NCBI GenBank assembly: GCA_002361235.1
Contig: DESI01000036.1
Location: 1 to 35,487 of the forward strand
Direction of reading: 5' to 3'
Source: Porphyromonadaceae bacterium UBA3318
Lineage (GTDB): Bacteria; Bacteroidota; Bacteroidia; Bacteroidales; Muribaculaceae
DNA: 35,487 bases
Each line of letters begins with the position of its first letter. Position 1 is the stretch's first letter. The notes beneath the pieces were generated by a model. The model was not told the origin of the DNA. It ran no database searches and saw nothing but the letters and a program-made list of their open reading frames with translations. This document shows positions 1 to 8,437 of the stretch, piece after piece. Both the position numbers and the translations under genes were made by a program.

Positions 1-43
1 ATCAAAGTGTTGCGGAATTAAGGCATAATAAAAACATCAATAA

Positions 44-1570
44 ATGAAGAAGTCATATCTTACTATTATTGTATTGCTGTCAATGTTTAACTTGGATATG
101 ACGGCAGCGGAAGATGATGTCAAAGAGCCTGCTCCATCCGGTATAGAACTTACCGATGAGAGGAAAGCGGAACTCAACAACATCGACATTCCGATCCTGA
201 ACTTTTCACTTAAAGACGGGGAGTTTCCCGATTTCGACTGTGTGTCGGCTCCCGAGGGAGCTGTAAGTTCTTCCATTGCTAATAATAATTATGTGGAGGG
301 GGAATTTTCAGTGACCCGAAAAGGTGATGTCCAGTACGAAAGCGGACCATACATAGCTAAGGAAAGCGGCGTACGTCTGAAAGTCAGGGGTAATGGATCC
401 TCGAACATAGGGGGTCACAAGGCTCCGTTTCCTTCGTATAAAATCAAGCTTTCAAAAAAAGCCAATCTGATAATAGGTGACGAGACTGTAGGCAAGTCCA
501 AGGACTGGGTTCTGCTTAAGGATCGCTGTGCAGACCTTAACCATGTGGTAGGATTTGAGACAGGCAGAGTGATGGGGTTAGGATGGCAGCCGAGAGGATA
601 TCCTGTGGTATTGATGATCAACGGAAATTATTTCGGCTCGTATTTCCTTATAGAAGCCGTATCTGCTGACAAGGACAGGATAAACATTACGGACACCGGT
701 TTCATAATCGAAAATGATGTCTACTGGTGGACTCAGGCTGATGAGTGCTTTAAGTCGGACTATATTCACCCGGTAATGGGTTGGACGTTTAAGGATCCGA
801 ACTTCGAAGACTGGTCGGAAGATGCGAGACACAACATAGAGACTGTTACGAGAATGGCCGAAAAAGTCATATATGAAGGAACGGATTCCGAAGGACGCAC
901 CCTTGCCGATGTTATCGACATAGACTCATTCGCCGGTTGGGTACTTATGCATGACGTCATCAACAGCAGGGATGGTCTTGGCAGCAATATGTTTGTCATT
1001 AAGGATGACCTTGATATGGAAAATCCCTTCAGCAGCAAATTCCGCATGAGCGTCCTGTGGGATACTGACGGTGCATTCAAACTGGAGCCTGATGATTTCT
1101 GTTCGGTTCATGGGAAGGAAACTTTCTGGTTTCAGAAGCTGTTCCAGTATACGGAGTTTCGTCAGGCCTACAAGAAAAAATGGAATTCCATAAAAGCTAC
1201 GTTGTATGATGACATTATGCAGGCATTACAGGATAGACTTCCGCTGATGCCCGGTCTTGATGCTTCACGTAGATTTGCCGGTTCATCGATGACTACGGAA
1301 CAATGCGTCCAGCAATTGGAGAATTATTTCCAGCATAGGATACCGGTTCTTGACGAATTGATTCAGAACATGCCTGACGAAAGTGGAATAGAGGATATCC
1401 AAATGACAATAGACATACCTTTCGTTATTCCTTCGGACGGCGGCATGGAATGGATAAATGCGAACAACGCCAAAGTTTATGGACTTGACGGCATACGTCA
1501 TTCTACTTTTGTCAAAGGTGTGAATATAATACATCTCAGCGACGGCAAGACGATAAAACGCGTCTATTGA
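44..1570 (+). CDS. Secreted CotH-family (spore-coat kinase-like) protein with T9SS-like C-terminal tail
   Basis: 508 residues. Residues 1-22 form a signal peptide without a lipobox, so the protein is probably exported. The body follows the CotH family pattern: an RGNGSS segment followed by KAPFPSYKIKLSKK (the family's RGNST...KKpyriK region), then KDWVLL, LMINGNYFGSYFLIE, a catalytic-loop-like stretch with Asp304, Asn307 and Asp310, and a metal-binding-like WDTDGAF (Asp340 and Asp342). CotH proteins have an atypical kinase fold, and some phosphorylate proteins using ATP and divalent metal; activity here is inferred. The last ~35 residues (AKVYGLDG...KGVNII...GKTIKRVY) resemble the short sorting-domain-like tails of Bacteroidales secreted proteins. 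ATG 44 follows an A-rich stretch and has no Shine-Dalgarno, which is normal in this phylum. The gene ends in a terminator, so it is probably monocistronic or last in its unit. The family call is good; the substrate is unknown. Confidence 0.8.
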   Translation: MKKSYLTIIVLLSMFNLDMTAAEDDVKEPAPSGIELTDERKAELNNIDIPILNFSLKDGEFPDFDCVSAPEGAVSSSIANNNYVEGEFSVTRKGDVQYESGPYIAKESGVRLKVRGNGSSNIGGHKAPFPSYKIKLSKKANLIIGDETVGKSKDWVLLKDRCADLNHVVGFETGRVMGLGWQPRGYPVVLMINGNYFGSYFLIEAVSADKDRINITDTGFIIENDVYWWTQADECFKSDYIHPVMGWTFKDPNFEDWSEDARHNIETVTRMAEKVIYEGTDSEGRTLADVIDIDSFAGWVLMHDVINSRDGLGSNMFVIKDDLDMENPFSSKFRMSVLWDTDGAFKLEPDDFCSVHGKETFWFQKLFQYTEFRQAYKKKWNSIKATLYDDIMQALQDRLPLMPGLDASRRFAGSSMTTEQCVQQLENYFQHRIPVLDELIQNMPDESGIEDIQMTIDIPFVIPSDGGMEWINANNAKVYGLDGIRHSTFVKGVNIIHLSDGKTIKRVY

Positions 1571-1598
1571 CACCATCCATTCATCAGAAATATTTTCA

Positions 1599-1634
1599 GG
1601 CTCTATCCTGCCGGGCGGGGTAGAGCCTTTGTTT
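1599..1634 (+). terminator. Rho-independent terminator after the CotH-like gene
   Basis: GGCTCTA (1599-1605) pairs with TAGAGCC (1621-1627) around a GC-rich loop, and a TTTGTTT tract follows. It lies 29 nt after the stop codon and separates this gene from the DUF5686 gene. Confidence 0.75.
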
Positions 1635-1652
1635 CATTATCTCAATGCATTA

Positions 1653-1694
1653 ACATGGTGCCGATGGATAATTACTACTATGTCGGCATCATGT
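1653..1694. repeat. 12-bp inverted repeat in the CotH/DUF5686 intergenic region
   Basis: ACATGGTGCCGA (1653-1664) and TCGGCATCATGT (1683-1694) are reverse complements except at one position, which as RNA would be a G-U pair. The arms are separated by 18 nt. No U-tract follows, and a good terminator already lies just upstream, so an operator or a structured leader for the DUF5686 gene is more likely than a terminator. Confidence 0.45.
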
Positions 1695-1811
1695 CAGACA
1701 GGATTACATATACTCATGTCAAAACACAAGTCGGTATAATTTGTTATAAATATTGATTCCGCTGCAAGAGTCACATACAATAAGTGACAGATGCGTAGGT
1801 TATAAATAATA

Positions 1812-4376
1812 ATGGATTATCCCTGGGCAAGATATATGAATCGATTGCTGGTCGTGGTGGTGATGCTGTTACCGCTGTGTCCGGCTTTTATTTTTGCATC
1901 CAATCCGGCCACGCAGGTTGTAAGGGGAGTGGTGACTGACGCAAATACCCGGCAGGTCTTGCCGTATGTATCTGTGATAGGGGGTCGTGGCTCACGTTCC
2001 ACGACTACCGATTCATTAGGACGTTTCACATTGCGCCTGCCTTCGAAAGCCACTTTAAGGATTGAGTCGGAAGGATATGCCACACAGACTTTTAAGGGAC
2101 CTTTCCCAACCGATACATTAAGGATAGCATTGGATCACGATGTGACCGAGCTTCAGGAAGTTGTGGTGAAATTCAAGAAGCAAAAATATAAGAAACGCAA
2201 TCCGGCTTCGGAACTGATGCTGAAGGTGCGCGCACATCATGACTCTGTGGATCCCGGCAAAATAGACGGTTATAATTTTGACAGTTATTCCAAAACCGTA
2301 ATAGGACTGAACAGTTCGGAGAAGAACAGCGGCACATGGGTTATACCCGTCAAAGACCGTCAGAACCTCAGCAAACTTATTGACACGGCCCGATGGACTG
2401 CCGACAAGATAATGAACATCGCCATCAAAGAAAAGACTTCGACCGTGGTATATAAAAATGACGAACCCACCGAAATAATCACCGGCCGTAACAGCGACGG
2501 TCTCGACCAGAAGTTCAGCACGGAATATACAAATGTGTTCCTGGAGGACGTGTTGCGCGAAATAGACCTGTACAAGAACGACCTGCACATGTTACGCAGT
2601 GATTTTGTGAGTCCGTTGTCAAGCAATGGCATCAATTTCTATCATTACGAACTGGTCGATACTGTCCCTATAGGGGACCAGATGTGTGTGGAACTCAGTT
2701 TCGCGCCGGCCAACCCGGAGATGACCGGATTGAACGGCAAGCTGTATATCCCGGTAAACGACTCCGTAAAATATGTGCGCCGCGCCATGATGCGAATGCC
2801 CAAGGCCACGAACATAAACTATGTGAAAAGCCTCATTCTTAATCAGAATTTCAAACTTGACTCCATCGGGAAACTTCACAAGACGGTAGACGACCTGATG
2901 GTTAATGTCCAGATAGTGCCGGGCACTCCGGTGTTCAGTTTCAACCGGCAGATACGTCGCGATAATTTCAATTACAGAGGAAGGCCGGAATATCAGAAAT
3001 ACGTGGACGCGGTGGGATCCAGTTTTCAAGAGGATCTCGAACTGAAAAGACCCGAATCCTATTGGGCGGCTAATCGACTTGTGCCGTTGACTACCGCCGA
3101 ATCAAACCTGATTGGCAAGAATTCTGTGTTCAGGAGGGATAAAGGATTCCGGGCGACTGAAACGATAATAGACCTGCTTGTCAAAGGTTACATCCCGACG
3201 GGTGACGACGAGCATAACAAGGTATTCATAGGTCCCATCAATTCGTTTGTGAGCTATACCAAACCTGGAGGCTGGCGCTTTCAGTTGGGAGGCATGACCA
3301 CGAGCAAACTGTGGCCGCATGTGTTCCTGCGCGGATTCGGAGCCTACAGCCTCGGCGACCACAAATGGAAAGGTGCGATGGAAGTTGAGTATTCGTTCGA
3401 AAAGCGCCGGCTTCACGCCTTGGAATTCCCTATGAACAACATCAGGGTCGGCTGGAACTACGATATGGATCAGCTCGGCCAGGAACAGTCATGGTACAGC
3501 ACGGCCGACCTGCTTGGTTCGCTTAAGAGCATAAACACCAATCTGATCACATATCGGCACCACGTTTATGTGGATTACAACAAGGAGTGGCGCAACAACC
3601 TGTCCATGCACGTCGGCTTCCGTTACGTGCGTCAACAGCATTCGCCATGGGTAGAGTTCCGCAATGGGTTCGGACAGGTGTTTGGACATTTCGGTCAGGC
3701 GGTGTTCAATGCCGGAATACGCTGGGCTCCCGGCGAGCGATTCATACAGACTCTGAACCAACGCAACCTCATCAACCGCGATGCCCTTATCATAACATTG
3801 GATCAGGAATATGGCCCCAAGAAACTGTTAGGTTCTCGATTCACCATCTCCAAGACTGAATTAGGCATAGAGAAAACATTGCGCTTCTCGGCATACGGCT
3901 ATCTGGAGGCTGCCATCAGAGCGGCCAAGATCTGGACACAGGTGCCGTTCACGGAATTGTACTGGCAGGTGGCCAATACATCATATCTGACCAATCCGCG
4001 GTCGTTCTCGATGATGAATCCGATGGAGTTCGCCATGGACGAATTCGTGAGCTGGTATCTGCAATACAACATGCAGGGGCTGCTGTTCAACAAGATACCT
4101 TACGTAAAGCGTGCACGCATACGCGAGGTGTTCAGTTTCCGCGGATTCTGGGGCAATCTGACCAAACGAAACAATCCGGCCAAAGCGCAGAACGTATATA
4201 AGTTCCCCGGCATAGAGACAACCACTATAGGCACCACGCCATATATGGAATGTTCGGTAGGTCTTGAAAATATCTTTACGTTCCTGCGCGTAGAATATGT
4301 ATGGCGTCTGACATACCGGAACAAACCTGATGTACGCAAAGGAGGATTGAGAATAGGTCTACATTTCAATTTTTGA
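1812..4376 (+). CDS. DUF5686 / carboxypeptidase-regulatory-like domain outer-membrane protein
   Basis: 854 residues. A hydrophobic signal segment (about residues 9-30) is followed by a carboxypeptidase-D-regulatory-like beta domain (about 36-118: VVRGVVTDANT...LPYVSV...TDSLGRF). A basic KFKKQKYKKRNPASELMLK segment comes next, which is the usual lead into the DUF5686 region of Bacteroidetes proteins. The remainder has alternating beta strands rich in aromatic residues and ends GLHFNF; a C-terminal Phe is typical of outer-membrane barrels. The function of DUF5686 is unknown, and an outer-membrane location is inferred. A second in-frame ATG at 1836 (residue 9, MNRLL) would give a more classical signal peptide. 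I kept 1812 because of the AT-rich sequence before it. It lies alone between a terminator and a promoter. Confidence 0.85.
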   Translation: MDYPWARYMNRLLVVVVMLLPLCPAFIFASNPATQVVRGVVTDANTRQVLPYVSVIGGRGSRSTTTDSLGRFTLRLPSKATLRIESEGYATQTFKGPFPTDTLRIALDHDVTELQEVVVKFKKQKYKKRNPASELMLKVRAHHDSVDPGKIDGYNFDSYSKTVIGLNSSEKNSGTWVIPVKDRQNLSKLIDTARWTADKIMNIAIKEKTSTVVYKNDEPTEIITGRNSDGLDQKFSTEYTNVFLEDVLREIDLYKNDLHMLRSDFVSPLSSNGINFYHYELVDTVPIGDQMCVELSFAPANPEMTGLNGKLYIPVNDSVKYVRRAMMRMPKATNINYVKSLILNQNFKLDSIGKLHKTVDDLMVNVQIVPGTPVFSFNRQIRRDNFNYRGRPEYQKYVDAVGSSFQEDLELKRPESYWAANRLVPLTTAESNLIGKNSVFRRDKGFRATETIIDLLVKGYIPTGDDEHNKVFIGPINSFVSYTKPGGWRFQLGGMTTSKLWPHVFLRGFGAYSLGDHKWKGAMEVEYSFEKRRLHALEFPMNNIRVGWNYDMDQLGQEQSWYSTADLLGSLKSINTNLITYRHHVYVDYNKEWRNNLSMHVGFRYVRQQHSPWVEFRNGFGQVFGHFGQAVFNAGIRWAPGERFIQTLNQRNLINRDALIITLDQEYGPKKLLGSRFTISKTELGIEKTLRFSAYGYLEAAIRAAKIWTQVPFTELYWQVANTSYLTNPRSFSMMNPMEFAMDEFVSWYLQYNMQGLLFNKIPYVKRARIREVFSFRGFWGNLTKRNNPAKAQNVYKFPGIETTTIGTTPYMECSVGLENIFTFLRVEYVWRLTYRNKPDVRKGGLRIGLHFNF

Positions 4377-4425
4377 CCCTCGGTTAATTTTTATTCAGTG
4401 CAATTGATTTTATTTAACACAGCAA

Positions 4426-4459
4426 TTGGATGAAATTAACTTAATAAATATTATTTTTG
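4426..4459 (+). promoter_or_regulatory. Bacteroidetes-type promoter of the moxR-bat operon
   Basis: TATTTTTG at 4452-4459 matches the -7 consensus TAnnTTTG, and TTG at 4426-4428 lies 23 nt upstream as a -33 element. The region 4377-4475 is strongly AT-rich compared with the coding sequence around it. Transcription would start near 4466. That supports translation of moxR from 4512 rather than 4476, which would leave a leader of only about 10 nt. Confidence 0.6.
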
Positions 4460-4511
4460 CATTTCAGAAAACTAAATGGTGCCCCTTGAGGGCCTGAACG
4501 AATGGTATAAT

Positions 4512-5507
4512 ATGGAAGATACAGTGAATATCAGAGAGTTGAACGATCAGATTGCATCCAAGAGCAGTTTCGTCAGCATGATCCGTACCGGAATGGACCG
4601 TCGCATCGTAGGACAGGAGCATCTTGTGGATTCGTTGCTGATCGCATTGCTGTGCAACGGACACATCCTGCTGGAAGGCGTGCCCGGCCTTGCGAAGACT
4701 TTGGCCATCAAGACACTGGCCAATCTGGTAGATGCAAAATACAGCCGTATACAGTTCACTCCCGATTTGCTGCCGGCCGACGTGCTCGGCACGCAGATAT
4801 ACAGCGTCAAGAAAGAGGAATTCCAGATCAAGAAGGGGCCGATATTCGCCAATTTCGTATTGGCCGACGAGATAAACCGTGCGCCGGCCAAGGTACAGAG
4901 CGCGTTGCTCGAGGCCATGCAGGAGCGCCAGGTGACAATCGGCGAGGAAACATTCAGACTCCCGGATCCCTTCCTGGTAATGGCCACCCAGAACCCTATA
5001 GAGCAGGAGGGAACATACCCGTTGCCTGAGGCTCAGGTAGACCGTTTCCTTCTGAAGGTAGTGATAGGTTATCCCAAGAAAGACGAGGAGAAGCTGATAA
5101 TCCGCCAGAACATCAAGGGCGCGCTCGAACCCGTAAGACCTGTGCTTGATCCCAAGGAGATTCTGGAGGTGCAGAAGATAGTTGAGAAGATATATATCGA
5201 CGAGAAGATAGAGAACTACATCGTCGACATAGTGTTCGCCACACGTATGCCCGCAAAATATGGCCTGAACGACCTGCAGAGCCTGGTATCGTTCGGAGCA
5301 TCGCCCCGTGCCTCGATCAGCCTTGCACTTGCATCCAGGGCCTACGCATTCCTGCAGGGTCGCGGATATGTCATTCCCGAAGACGTACGCGCCGTATGCC
5401 ATGACGTGATGCGTCACCGTATCGGACTCACATACGAAGCCGAAGCCAACAACATCACATCCGACGACATCATCACCGACATACTCGACAAGGTGGCAGT
5501 GCCCTAA
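4512..5507 (+). CDS. moxR: MoxR-family AAA+ ATPase, first gene of the Bat operon
   Basis: 331 residues from ATG 4512; an in-frame ATG at 4476 would add 12 residues that do not look like family sequence. Counted from 4512, Walker A is GVPGLAKT (56-63), Walker B is VLADEINR (116-123), sensor 1 is MATQNP (157-162), and the arginine-finger region is EAQVDRF (173-179), followed by the AAA lid. MoxR ATPases are cytoplasmic and act as chaperone-like partners of VWA-domain proteins, several of which are encoded immediately downstream. It is 11 nt from the DUF58 gene and leads a plus-strand run of nine genes. The family is certain; the exact client is inferred from the neighbours. Confidence 0.93.
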   Translation: MEDTVNIRELNDQIASKSSFVSMIRTGMDRRIVGQEHLVDSLLIALLCNGHILLEGVPGLAKTLAIKTLANLVDAKYSRIQFTPDLLPADVLGTQIYSVKKEEFQIKKGPIFANFVLADEINRAPAKVQSALLEAMQERQVTIGEETFRLPDPFLVMATQNPIEQEGTYPLPEAQVDRFLLKVVIGYPKKDEEKLIIRQNIKGALEPVRPVLDPKEILEVQKIVEKIYIDEKIENYIVDIVFATRMPAKYGLNDLQSLVSFGASPRASISLALASRAYAFLQGRGYVIPEDVRAVCHDVMRHRIGLTYEAEANNITSDDIITDILDKVAVP

Positions 5508-5518
5508 AACTGAAGATT

Positions 5519-6397
5519 GTGGACGCAAATGAATTGCTGAAAAAGATCCGCAAGATCGAGATAAAGACACGCGGTCTGAGCCAGAACATATTCGCCGGCG
5601 AATATCACAGCGCCTATAAGGGGCGCGGCGTGATATTTTCGGAAGTGCGCGAATATGTTCCGGGTGACGATGTGCGCGACATTGACTGGAACGTGACGGC
5701 ACGCCAGAACAAGCCCTTCGTCAAGGTATATGAGGAGGAGCGCGAACTGACCGTCATGTTGCTGGTGGATGTGAGCGGCAGCCGCAGTTTCGGAGCCGTG
5801 GGGGAAGCCAAGATGGAAAAAATGGCCGAAATAGCCGCCACCCTGGCATTCTCGTCGATACAGAACAACGACAAGGTAGGGATGATAATGTTCAGCGACA
5901 AGATCGAGAAATTCATTCCCCCCAAGAAGGGCAGGAAGCACATCCTGTTGCTGATACGCGAAATCATCAATTATCAGCCAGAAAACGAGGGTACCGACAT
6001 AGACCAGGCGTTGCGTTTCCTTACCAATGCCATCAAGAAGCGCACGGCGGCATTCCTGATTTCCGACCTGATAGACACCCACGATTACACCCAGAGCCTG
6101 ATGATAGCCAGTCGCAAACATGATCTGGTGACACTTCAGGTATACGATAAGCGGGACTGCGAGATGCCGAATGTGGGTCTTGTCAAGATGCGTGATCTTG
6201 AGACAGGCGAGACAGCCTGGATTGACACATCGAGCAAATCGGTGCGCAAGACGTATGCCAAAGCCTGGTATGACCGCCAGCAGTGGATATCGTCGGTAAT
6301 GACAAAAAGCGGCGTTGACATGACGTCAATAGCCACTGACGAGGACTTCGTGAAAGCCCTGTTGGGGATGTTCCGACGCCGGTCGGTGGCACGATGA
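5519..6397 (+). CDS. DUF58 / VWA-like domain protein with GTG start
   Basis: 292 residues, beginning at GTG 5519, 11 nt after the moxR stop. The first residues (ANELLKKIRKIEIKTRGLS) match the usual N-terminus of the family, which supports the non-ATG start. The DUF58 signature GDDVRDIDWNVTAR is at 49-62, preceded by FSEVREY. The C-terminal part is a von Willebrand A fold with a metal-site motif DVSGS (84-88). No signal peptide or membrane segment is visible, so it is probably cytoplasmic. MoxR-DUF58 pairs are a recurring unit, so it is likely the direct partner of the ATPase. Its biochemical role is not established. Confidence 0.9.
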   Translation: MDANELLKKIRKIEIKTRGLSQNIFAGEYHSAYKGRGVIFSEVREYVPGDDVRDIDWNVTARQNKPFVKVYEEERELTVMLLVDVSGSRSFGAVGEAKMEKMAEIAATLAFSSIQNNDKVGMIMFSDKIEKFIPPKKGRKHILLLIREIINYQPENEGTDIDQALRFLTNAIKKRTAAFLISDLIDTHDYTQSLMIASRKHDLVTLQVYDKRDCEMPNVGLVKMRDLETGETAWIDTSSKSVRKTYAKAWYDRQQWISSVMTKSGVDMTSIATDEDFVKALLGMFRRRSVAR

Positions 6398-6413
6398 AAT
6401 TTGCATTTGCAGA

Positions 6414-7463
6414 ATGAAGCATAGAATAATACGAATAGCGCTCGGCATACTGATGCTTGCAGGCGTCACATTCGGCAGCCAGGGCGCTCCGGTTGTGAAG
6501 GCCATGATGGACACGTCCGTGCTCATGATGGGCAAGATGGGCGTGCTGCAACTTATGGTGGAGGAACCCAAGAACGCCAAAGGCCATTTCCCACTGTTCA
6601 ATCAGCTGCGCGAGCGAGGATATGCCACGGTATTGGGCGACACAGTGGAATTCCGGGCTCCGTCCGGGGTTGATACCGTGGATCTCGGTTCACAGCGTCG
6701 CATACTCTTTACGGTGCCGGTACAGGCATTCGATTCCGGAGCCTACCGGTTGCCTCCGTTCGAATATGTGGTAGGCAACGATACGGCACGTTCCAATACA
6801 GTAGACCTGAAAGTGGCTCCCGTAACGGTTTCAGCCGACGACCAGATTTCAGATTATGCGGGCACCGCAGACCCCGAGGATCCCTCAATTTTCGACTGGA
6901 TTCCCGATTGGGTCGTTGACTATTGGTGGCTGGTATTGCTCGTATTGATTCTGATTGGAGCCGGCATCTACGCATGGCATCGTTACAGAACGAAAGGATA
7001 CCTCATACCCAAGAAACCGGAGCCCACTCCCTACGAGGAGGCAATGAAGCGTCTTGGCACACTCAAGGGCCAGAAACTGTGGGAACAGGGAATGGAGAAG
7101 GAATATTTTACCGAGCTGACGGATATACTCCGCCGTTATCTGGCACGTCGATTCGGTATCAATGCAGAGGAAATGACATCGCGACAGATTATGTCGTCGT
7201 TGGCAAAGAACGAGGAAACCAAAGACAAACGGGCGTATTTCCGTAAGATTCTTGACGTGGCCGACTTCGTGAAGTTTGCCAAGGTAAGGCCGTTGCCCGA
7301 AGACAATATCGCCAGCTATGAGAGTGCCGTAAGGTTTGTTAACGAGACCAAACCGATTCCAAAGCCTGAAGATGAGGTAGATACCAGCGCACAGGGCAAA
7401 GCGGAAAAGAAAAAGAAGGCTGCGTTGAAAAAGAATAACAAGAAGAAAGGAGGCTCCAAATGA
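6414..7463 (+). CDS. Bat-operon membrane protein with BatD-like C-terminal cytoplasmic domain
   Basis: 349 residues. There is a signal peptide (1-24), a periplasmic beta-rich domain (about 25-140), one transmembrane helix (about 168-189, YWWLVLLVLILIGAGIYAW), a helical cytoplasmic domain (about 205-312) and a lysine-rich tail (329-349). The segment 230-311 (YFTELTDILRRYLARRFG ... LDVADFVKFAK ... YESAVRFVNE) lines up by eye with the C-terminal domain of BatD further down the operon (FYDELLTALWGYLGDKLK ... VDEAEFAKYSS ... YKEAIEAINE), so the two probably share a fold. The start is 16 nt after the DUF58 stop, and the end overlaps batA by 4 nt. It is a conserved member of Bacteroides-type Bat operons with no assigned function. 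It may tether the MoxR/DUF58 side to the membrane. Confidence 0.8.
   Translation: MKHRIIRIALGILMLAGVTFGSQGAPVVKAMMDTSVLMMGKMGVLQLMVEEPKNAKGHFPLFNQLRERGYATVLGDTVEFRAPSGVDTVDLGSQRRILFTVPVQAFDSGAYRLPPFEYVVGNDTARSNTVDLKVAPVTVSADDQISDYAGTADPEDPSIFDWIPDWVVDYWWLVLLVLILIGAGIYAWHRYRTKGYLIPKKPEPTPYEEAMKRLGTLKGQKLWEQGMEKEYFTELTDILRRYLARRFGINAEEMTSRQIMSSLAKNEETKDKRAYFRKILDVADFVKFAKVRPLPEDNIASYESAVRFVNETKPIPKPEDEVDTSAQGKAEKKKKAALKKNNKKKGGSK
7446..7453 (+). promoter_or_regulatory. Strong Shine-Dalgarno before batA
   Basis: AAAGGAGG lies 6 nt before ATG 7460, inside the end of the upstream gene. Such a full match is uncommon in this phylum and in this window. Together with the ATGA overlap it marks batA as a site of efficient re-initiation. 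A second ATG directly follows the first (7463), so the true start could be either. Confidence 0.5.
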
Positions 7464-8434
7464 TGCTGCATCCCGGATTATTGTTCCTTCTGTTGCTGCT
7501 TGTGCCTCTTGTGGCCTGGTATGTATGGAAGTGGAAAGGCGGCGATCCGTCGGTCGGAGTGTCAACCATCGCGCCGTTCAAAGGTAAAAGAGCGTCATTC
7601 AAGATATTGCTGATGCACGTTTGCTTCGCGCTTCAGCTTGTGGCTATAGCGGGCATAATCGTGGCTTTGGCAAGACCTCAGACCCACGACAGTCTCCGCT
7701 CGCAGAATGTGGAAGGCACCGATATCGTGCTGGCGCTGGATATTTCGAGTTCCATGCTTGCAACCGACCTGCGCCCCACGCGACTTGAATCCGCCAAGGA
7801 GGTTGCCACCAAGTTTGTCGGACAGCGTACTGACGACAACATCGGTCTGGTAGTGTTCTCAGGCGAATCCCTGTCACTGATGCCTCTGACATCAGACAAG
7901 GCCGCACTTGTAAACGCCATAAAGAATGTGGAAAGCGGCGACCTGAACGACGGCACCGCCATAGGTGATGGTATTGCCTCGGCAATCAATCGTCTCGTGT
8001 CGGGCAACGCCAAGTCCAAGAGCATCATCCTTCTTACCGACGGCACCAACAATGCAGGCGATGTAGCACCCGCCACTGCCGCGCAGATAGCCAAGGAAAA
8101 GGGCATTAAGATCTATACCATCGGAGCCGGAACCAACGGATCCATACAGATTACAGATCCATACGGGTTCTCCACAACCACAATGGAGACCAAAATAGAC
8201 GAAGCCGCGCTGAAGAACATAGCCAACATAACGGGGGGCAAATTCTTCCGTGCCACCGATTCGCGTATGCTTCGCGACGTGTTCAATGAAATAGACTCAC
8301 TGGAAAAGACCAAGCTGAATGTCAATACCTACACCCAGACTGAAGACAACTTCATGCCGTGGCTGTGGCTAAGCATCTGTGCTTACGGTCTGTTCCTGCT
8401 GTTGCGCTACACCGTGTTGCGCAGAATCCCATAG
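7460..8434 (+). CDS. batA: BatA, membrane-anchored VWA-domain protein
   Basis: 324 residues. It has the typical BatA N-terminus (MLHPGLLFLLLLLVPLVAW, transmembrane at about 6-23) and a second membrane helix (about 50-71) ending in ALARPQ. A VWA domain with an intact metal-ion site DISSS (94-98) follows, and a C-terminal helix (about 304-320) completes the usual three-helix layout. In Bacteroides fragilis the Bat operon was linked to aerotolerance, and the VWA domain is predicted to face the periplasm. The start overlaps the upstream stop (ATGA), and batB begins 3 nt after the stop. The bat name rests on domain order and operon context. Confidence 0.92.
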   Translation: MMLHPGLLFLLLLLVPLVAWYVWKWKGGDPSVGVSTIAPFKGKRASFKILLMHVCFALQLVAIAGIIVALARPQTHDSLRSQNVEGTDIVLALDISSSMLATDLRPTRLESAKEVATKFVGQRTDDNIGLVVFSGESLSLMPLTSDKAALVNAIKNVESGDLNDGTAIGDGIASAINRLVSGNAKSKSIILLTDGTNNAGDVAPATAAQIAKEKGIKIYTIGAGTNGSIQITDPYGFSTTTMETKIDEAALKNIANITGGKFFRATDSRMLRDVFNEIDSLEKTKLNVNTYTQTEDNFMPWLWLSICAYGLFLLLRYTVLRRIP

Positions 8435-8437
8435 CGT

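Noticed and set aside
1735..1743. TATAATTTG as a -7 box for the DUF5686 gene
   Set aside because: The spacing inside the box is one nucleotide too long and no TTG lies at the -33 distance. The match is too weak to call.
4464..5702. Long minus-strand reading frame (412 codons) opposite moxR
   Set aside because: It is antisense to a fully recognisable MoxR ATPase and the start of the DUF58 gene. Its translation is rich in Cys, His, Arg and Leu with no domain, typical of a shadow of GC-biased coding sequence.
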